DNA of 9,363 nucleotides, taken from positions 1-9,363 of the forward strand of contig JBFHRB010000129.1 in NCBI GenBank assembly GCA_041591915.1, given 5' to 3'. The notes beneath the pieces are model-generated. The model did no database searches. It was given only the letters and a program-made list of their open reading frames with translations, and was not told where the DNA came from. The DNA comes from JBFHRB01 sp041591915. Lineage in GTDB: Bacteria; Actinomycetota; Nitriliruptoria; Nitriliruptorales; Nitriliruptoraceae. This document shows, piece after piece, positions 6,254 through 9,363 of this stretch. The stretch's first letter is position 1; each line of letters starts with the position of its first letter. The position numbers were made by a program, and so were the translations under genes.

Positions 6254-7171
6254 ATGCACCAGGCGATCAGCGTCCCGGCCACCACGGCCAACCTCGGCCC
6301 CGGCTACGACACGTTCGGGGCTGCGCTGACGCTCGGACTCGTCGTGATCAGCACGGCGCGCGGCGACGAGCGCGTCACGACCCGTGGGGAGGGGGCCGGC
6401 GAGGTCGCGACGGGTGACGACAACCTGGTCTGGTCGTCGCTGGTGCGGTTCTGTGACGAGGTGGGCGTCGACGTCCCCGACGTGTCCCTCGAGGTCCGCA
6501 ACCCGATCCCGCTCGAGCGGGGGCTCGGGTCATCCTCCGCAGCGATCGTCGCCGGCCTCGCGATGGGGCGTGCGCTCACGGGCGCGGCCGTCGGCGACCG
6601 CGACCTCGTCGAGCTCGCGACGGCCATCGAGGGGCACCCGGACAACGTGGCACCGGCGATCCTCGGCGGGATCACCTCGACGGCTTCGGACGATCGCGGT
6701 GGGCTCGTCATCCGACGGGCCCAGCCGCACGCGCGCCTGCGCCCGCTCGTGTTCGTGCCCGCCGTGCGCCAGAACACCAAGGAGGCGCGCGGCGTCCTGC
6801 CGTCGGAGTTGTCGGTCCCCGACGTCACCGCCCAGGCCGCACGTGCGGGCCACGTCCTCGCATCGCTCGTCGGGGCCTGGCCCATGGACGTGCGCCTGTC
6901 CGGCGACCGCCTCCACGAACCGCCGCGGCTACGCGTCATGGCGCGAAGCGGGGGGCTCGTGGCGGCGCTGCGCGACGCCGGGATCCATGCGTGGCTGTCG
7001 GGCGCGGGCCCCAGCGTCGCGGCGTCGCTGCCGCGCCTCGACACGGGCGGACACGAGCAGGCCCGCGAGCTCGCGACGCAGCACGACTTCGCGCTCCACG
7101 ACGTCGACTGGGACCTCGGCGGCGTCGCGCGCTGCTCGGCGGATGCCGACCCGCTGACGCCCTCCGGATAG
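6254..7171 (+). CDS. thrB: Homoserine kinase (GHMP family)
   Basis: Phosphorylates homoserine with ATP to O-phospho-homoserine, the substrate of the threonine synthase encoded upstream; cytoplasmic. The 305-residue length is normal. The three GHMP motifs are present in order: VPATTANLGPGYDTFG (7-22), the phosphate-binding loop IPLERGLGSSSAA (85-97), and LSGAGPSVAA (248-257). EGHPDNVAPAILGG (126-139) and GDRLHEPPR (217-225) are further homoserine kinase hallmarks. The ATG start leaves the usual short lead-in before motif 1, and no better start exists. In many actinobacteria thrB follows thrC directly. Here an MFS gene and an oppositely oriented GDH gene intervene, so thrB must have its own promoter, probably within 6168-6253. 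Identification is firm. Confidence 0.96.
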   Translation: MHQAISVPATTANLGPGYDTFGAALTLGLVVISTARGDERVTTRGEGAGEVATGDDNLVWSSLVRFCDEVGVDVPDVSLEVRNPIPLERGLGSSSAAIVAGLAMGRALTGAAVGDRDLVELATAIEGHPDNVAPAILGGITSTASDDRGGLVIRRAQPHARLRPLVFVPAVRQNTKEARGVLPSELSVPDVTAQAARAGHVLASLVGAWPMDVRLSGDRLHEPPRLRVMARSGGLVAALRDAGIHAWLSGAGPSVAASLPRLDTGGHEQARELATQHDFALHDVDWDLGGVARCSADADPLTPSG

Positions 7172-7196
7172 CCCAGGATCACGGTCCAGCGAGGGG

Positions 7197-7219
7197 TTCG
7201 CGCACCCTTCGTGCGCGGA
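7197..7219 (+). terminator. Hairpin terminator candidate after thrB
   Basis: A perfect 7-bp stem, CGCGCAC/GTGCGCG, with a CCTTC loop at 7206-7210 is extended by a T-G and a T-A pair. It starts 26 bp after the thrB stop and ends 11 bp before the tal promoter candidate. There is no T-tract, so it would be an atypical terminator of the kind proposed for high-GC actinobacteria, or a Rho-independent pause. Confidence 0.5.
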
Positions 7220-7229
7220 ACACTGGTTC

Positions 7230-7258
7230 TTCGCAGCGCTCCGTGGCCGGGCTATGCT
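7230..7258 (+). promoter_or_regulatory. Sigma-70-type promoter for tal
   Basis: TTCGCA (7230-7235) matches four of six positions of TTGACA and is followed by exactly 17 bp and TATGCT (7253-7258), a good TANNNT -10. Transcription would start near 7265, leaving a leader of about 210 nt before the tal GTG. This is the best-looking promoter in the window. Confidence 0.6.
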
Positions 7259-7474
7259 TGAGGCGTTCACCTTCCGACCCGAGCGGCACCTTCGGCCAAC
7301 GGGTCCCTCCCCAGGCCGACGCGCACACGCTCCGCGCAACGCCGTCCCACGTGGCCAGCGTTCCGGCGGTGTCGACGGGCCTTCCCCGCAAGGTGATCGT
7401 CCCGTCGAACCTCCTCGACATCGATCTCCGCAGGTGGATACGCCGACCGACACGACCTGAAAAGGACAATCAGG
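7259..7474 (+). other. Long untranslated leader upstream of tal
   Basis: No convincing gene is present here; frames that cross it lack a ribosome binding site. The leader can fold: GACCCG (7276-7281) pairs with CGGGTC (7300-7305) around an inner GGC/GCC stem (7285-7287 with 7295-7297). Further on, CCGTC (7342-7346 region) can pair with GACGG (7374-7378). CCACGTGG at 7347-7354 is a perfect 8-bp palindrome. A purine-rich AAGGA at 7462-7466 is the tal ribosome binding site, 8 nt from the start. I recognise no known riboswitch class. Confidence 0.4.
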
Positions 7475-8134
7475 GTGGAGCTTTTCCTCGATACCGCGAA
7501 CATCGAAGAGATCGCCGAGATCAACGCGTGGGGCGTCCTCGACGGTGTGACGACCAACCCGTCGCTGGCCGCACGCGAAGGCAAGGACTTCGCGTCGATG
7601 ATCAAGGAGATCTGCGCCGAGGTCGCGGGGCCCGTCTCCGCAGAGGTGGTCTCGACCGAGCGTGCCCCGATGGTCGACGAGGGCCGGAAGCTCGCCGACA
7701 TCGCCAGCAACGTCGTCGTCAAGCTCCCGCTGACGCCGGACGGGCTCGGCGCGTGCAAGGCGCTGACGTCGGAGGGCATCAAGACCAACGTGACGTTGTG
7801 CTTCTCGGCGACGCAGGCGGTCCTTGCCGCGCGGGCCGGCGCGACGTACGTGTCGCCGTTCGTCGGACGGGTGGACGACATCGCGAACAACGGCCTCCAG
7901 CTGCTCACCGAGATCTGTGAGATCTACGAGGTCCAGGGCTACGAGACCAAGGTGCTCGCCGCGTCCTTGCGGCACCCGCAGCACGTCGTCGAAGCCGCCC
8001 GCCTCGGCGCGGACGTCGCGACGCTGCCGGCCAAGGTCTTCCGCCAGATGGTGAGCCACCCGCTCACCGACAAGGGTCTCGACGGCTTCCTCGCCGACTG
8101 GGCGAAGTACCAGGAAGCCCTCAACAAGAGCTGA
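7475..8134 (+). CDS. tal: Transaldolase, small TalC/FSA-like type
   Basis: Transfers a dihydroxyacetone unit from sedoheptulose 7-phosphate to glyceraldehyde 3-phosphate in the non-oxidative pentose phosphate pathway; cytoplasmic. The 219-residue single TIM barrel belongs to the short transaldolase subfamily shared with E. coli fructose-6-phosphate aldolase (FSA). MELFLDTANI is the family N-terminus with D6, and GVTTNPSL (24-31) follows. K83 in VVVKLPLTPDGL is the Schiff-base lysine, equivalent to FSA K85. E57 and F129 stand where FSA has Q59 and Y131, and these are the transaldolase-type residues, so transaldolase rather than FSA activity is inferred. AASLRHPQHV and ATLPAKVFRQM close the barrel. 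The start is GTG with AAGGA 8 nt upstream. It lies alone between thrB and rho with its own promoter. Confidence 0.93.
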   Translation: MELFLDTANIEEIAEINAWGVLDGVTTNPSLAAREGKDFASMIKEICAEVAGPVSAEVVSTERAPMVDEGRKLADIASNVVVKLPLTPDGLGACKALTSEGIKTNVTLCFSATQAVLAARAGATYVSPFVGRVDDIANNGLQLLTEICEIYEVQGYETKVLAASLRHPQHVVEAARLGADVATLPAKVFRQMVSHPLTDKGLDGFLADWAKYQEALNKS

Positions 8135-8135
8135 C

Positions 8136-8150
8136 GTCGGTCACACCGAC
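8136..8150 (+). terminator. Small hairpin just after the tal stop
   Basis: GTCGGT and ACCGAC form a perfect 6-bp stem around a CAC loop, starting one base after the TGA. No T-tract follows, so it may protect the 3' end or act as a weak terminator rather than a strong intrinsic one. Confidence 0.35.
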
Positions 8151-8188
8151 CCAGGAAACGTGCCAGGACACCACACCGCGCGACCCGC

Positions 8189-8217
8189 GGGTGGCTGGGC
8201 CTCGCGCGGGCCCACCC
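8189..8217 (+). promoter_or_regulatory. GC-rich hairpin in the rho leader
   Basis: TGGGCC (8196-8201) pairs perfectly with GGCCCA (8209-8214) around a TCGCGCG loop. An alternative GGGTGG/CCACCC pairing (8189-8194 with 8212-8217) uses flanking bases. The hairpin ends 4-7 nt before the purine-rich rho ribosome binding region AGAAAGAG (8221-8228). rho genes are often autoregulated through their leader, so an attenuation or translation-control role is possible but not shown. Confidence 0.35.
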
Positions 8218-8236
8218 TCAAGAAAGAGCCGTCCGG

Positions 8237-9363
8237 ATGGACCGTCAGACCCTCGAGCGGAAGTCGCTCATCGACCTCAAGGAGATCGCTGCGTCGCTCG
8301 AACTCCGCGGCTACCAGCGACTCAAGAAGGCCGAGCTCGTGGAGCGCATCATCACGGCCGGGAACGGTGGCAGCAGCAACGGCGGAGCCAACGGTGAGCG
8401 CGCACGGCGAGCCGATGCGGATCAGGCGGCGCCCGCACGGGAGGCCGTCGTGAACGGCGATGAGGACGCGGGGCGGGCGGGCACGCAGCGGTCCGAGCAC
8501 GAGGGCCGCAGTGCTGACGATCGGGGCGAGCGCAACCGCAGCCGCGACGACGACGCCGACCGCGGCGGCGGCCGCACGCGGGAGCGCAACCGCAGCCGTG
8601 ACGATGACGCCGACGGCCGCGGCGAGTCCCGTGGAGAGCGCGACCACGGCAGCGCCCAGCAGCGCGACCGTGACGAGGACGGGCCGGGCGGCAACCGCAA
8701 CCGGAACAAGCGCCGTCGCAAGGGCCGGGGCGGCCAGGGGCCGGGCCAGCCGCAGGGGCAGCAGCAGCCCGAGGACCTCTCGAAGGCCGAGGTCCGTGAG
8801 GGGGTCCTCGACCTCCTGCCCGAGGGCTATGGCTTCCTGCGCGTCACCGGCTACCTCACCGGCCCGAAGGACGTGTACGTCAGCCAGTCGATGGTCCGCA
8901 GGTTCGGGCTGCGGCGGGGCGACAAGATCTCCGGTCCGATCCGCCGGAACAAGAACAACGACAAGTTCCCGGCGCTGGCCCGGATCGACGCGATCGAGGG
9001 CGTGCCGTTCGACGAGAACAACCCCGAGGACGTCAAGCGGATCAAGTCCCGTACGAACTTCACCGACCTGACGCCGCTGTTCCCCGACGAGCGCTTCCGG
9101 CTCGAGGACGCGGACGGTCGCTCGCCCGTGGCGATGCGGATCGTCGACATGATCGCGCCGATCGGCAAGGGCCAGCGCGGCCTCATCGTGTCGCCGCCGA
9201 AGGCCGGGAAGACGACCATCCTCAAGCAGCTCGCCCACGCGATCGAGACGTCCGACCCCGAGACGCACCTCATGGTGCTCCTCGTCGACGAGCGGCCGGA
9301 GGAGGTCACCGACTTCCAGCGCTCGACGGGGGGCGAGGTCATCTCCTCGACCTTCGACCGCCC
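8237..9363 (+). CDS. rho: Transcription termination factor Rho, 3' truncated by window
   Basis: Hexameric RNA-dependent ATPase/helicase that releases transcripts from RNA polymerase; cytoplasmic. The frame is open from ATG 8237 to the window end (375 codons plus two bases), with the C-terminal ATPase remainder outside. Residues 1-41 are a Rho_N-like helical domain (LIDLKEIAASLELRGYQRLK). Residues 42-178 are a low-complexity Arg/Asp/Gly/Asn/Gln-rich insert typical of actinobacterial Rho. The OB-fold RNA-binding domain follows, from about 184 (VREGVLDLLPEGYGFLR) to about 255. Walker A is SPPKAGKTT (319-327), and Walker B lies in LMVLLVDERPEEV (D351). The start has a partial Shine-Dalgarno sequence, AGAAAGAG, 8 nt upstream. 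In Mycobacterium rho likewise follows thrB; here a transaldolase gene lies between them. Identification is firm. Confidence 0.97.
   Translation, partial: MDRQTLERKSLIDLKEIAASLELRGYQRLKKAELVERIITAGNGGSSNGGANGERARRADADQAAPAREAVVNGDEDAGRAGTQRSEHEGRSADDRGERNRSRDDDADRGGGRTRERNRSRDDDADGRGESRGERDHGSAQQRDRDEDGPGGNRNRNKRRRKGRGGQGPGQPQGQQQPEDLSKAEVREGVLDLLPEGYGFLRVTGYLTGPKDVYVSQSMVRRFGLRRGDKISGPIRRNKNNDKFPALARIDAIEGVPFDENNPEDVKRIKSRTNFTDLTPLFPDERFRLEDADGRSPVAMRIVDMIAPIGKGQRGLIVSPPKAGKTTILKQLAHAIETSDPETHLMVLLVDERPEEVTDFQRSTGGEVISSTFDR
8528..8614 (+). repeat. Internal 33-bp repeat in the rho insert
   Basis: ERNRSRDDDAD is encoded at 8528-8560 and again at 8582-8614, an offset of 54 bp (18 codons). The two 33-bp copies differ at only two bases, both silent (CGC/CGT and GAC/GAT). 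This points to recent duplication or to purifying selection on the charged motif in the RNA-binding insert. Confidence 0.8.

Noticed and set aside
4977..6329. A 450-codon plus-strand frame opposite gdhA
   Set aside because: GDH on the other strand has all catalytic motifs; this frame has none and runs into the divergent promoter region and thrB.
7254..7460. A 68-codon plus-strand frame in the thrB-tal gap
   Set aside because: Its ATG overlaps the -10 element of the tal promoter, it has no ribosome binding site, and the product is Pro/Arg-rich without recognisable features.
7179..7469. A 96-codon minus-strand frame in the thrB-tal gap
   Set aside because: It has a TTG start, no Shine-Dalgarno sequence, and crosses the terminator hairpin and the tal promoter.
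8141..9268. A 375-codon minus-strand frame opposite rho
   Set aside because: The plus-strand Rho frame carries Walker A/B and RNA-binding motifs; the antisense frame shows only Ala/Val-rich low complexity from the repetitive insert.
1..9363. Defence, mobile or biosynthetic system
   Set aside because: No transposase, integrase, nuclease, toxin-antitoxin, CRISPR repeat, carrier-protein or similar signature was seen. All well-identified genes belong to core metabolism or transcription.

Overview
The window comes from a very GC-rich bacterial chromosome, most likely an actinobacterium. Codons end almost always in G or C, GTG starts are frequent, and coding density is high. The gene order hom-thrC-(insert)-thrB-(insert)-rho is an expanded form of the hom-thrC-thrB-rho order known from Mycobacterium and relatives. 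Rho carries the long Arg/Asp/Gly-rich N-terminal insert typical of actinobacterial Rho. The sequence does not fix the genus. I found no phage, transposon, CRISPR, tRNA or rRNA sequence.

Layout: (1) 1-70, a short non-coding start with a doubled TGTCCACA motif. (2) 71-1194, two overlapping RimJ/RimL-type GNAT acetyltransferases. (3) 1255-4897, a tightly packed set of hom, thrC and an MFS transporter, joined by GTGA start/stop overlaps. (4) 4884-6167 on the minus strand, a glutamate dehydrogenase whose 3' end overlaps that of the MFS gene by 14 bp. (5) 6168-6253, a short divergent intergenic region. (6) 6254-7171, thrB, homoserine kinase. (7) 7172-7474, a gene-free stretch with a terminator-like hairpin, a good promoter and a leader of about 200 nt. 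(8) 7475-8134, a small transaldolase. (9) 8237 to the window end, rho, truncated by the window edge.

Hom, ThrB and ThrC together convert aspartate semialdehyde to threonine: semialdehyde to homoserine, then homoserine phosphate, then threonine. Glutamate dehydrogenase links 2-oxoglutarate and ammonia to glutamate, the amino donor for aspartate. Transaldolase belongs to the non-oxidative pentose phosphate pathway, and Rho is the transcription termination helicase. The MFS protein is translationally coupled to thrC; its substrate cannot be read from sequence.

This is mostly ordinary core metabolism and I do not see a new biological system. The points worth a second look are the interrupted threonine cluster, the coupled transporter, the convergent stop-codon overlap, the structured leaders of tal and rho, and the internal repeat in the Rho insert.
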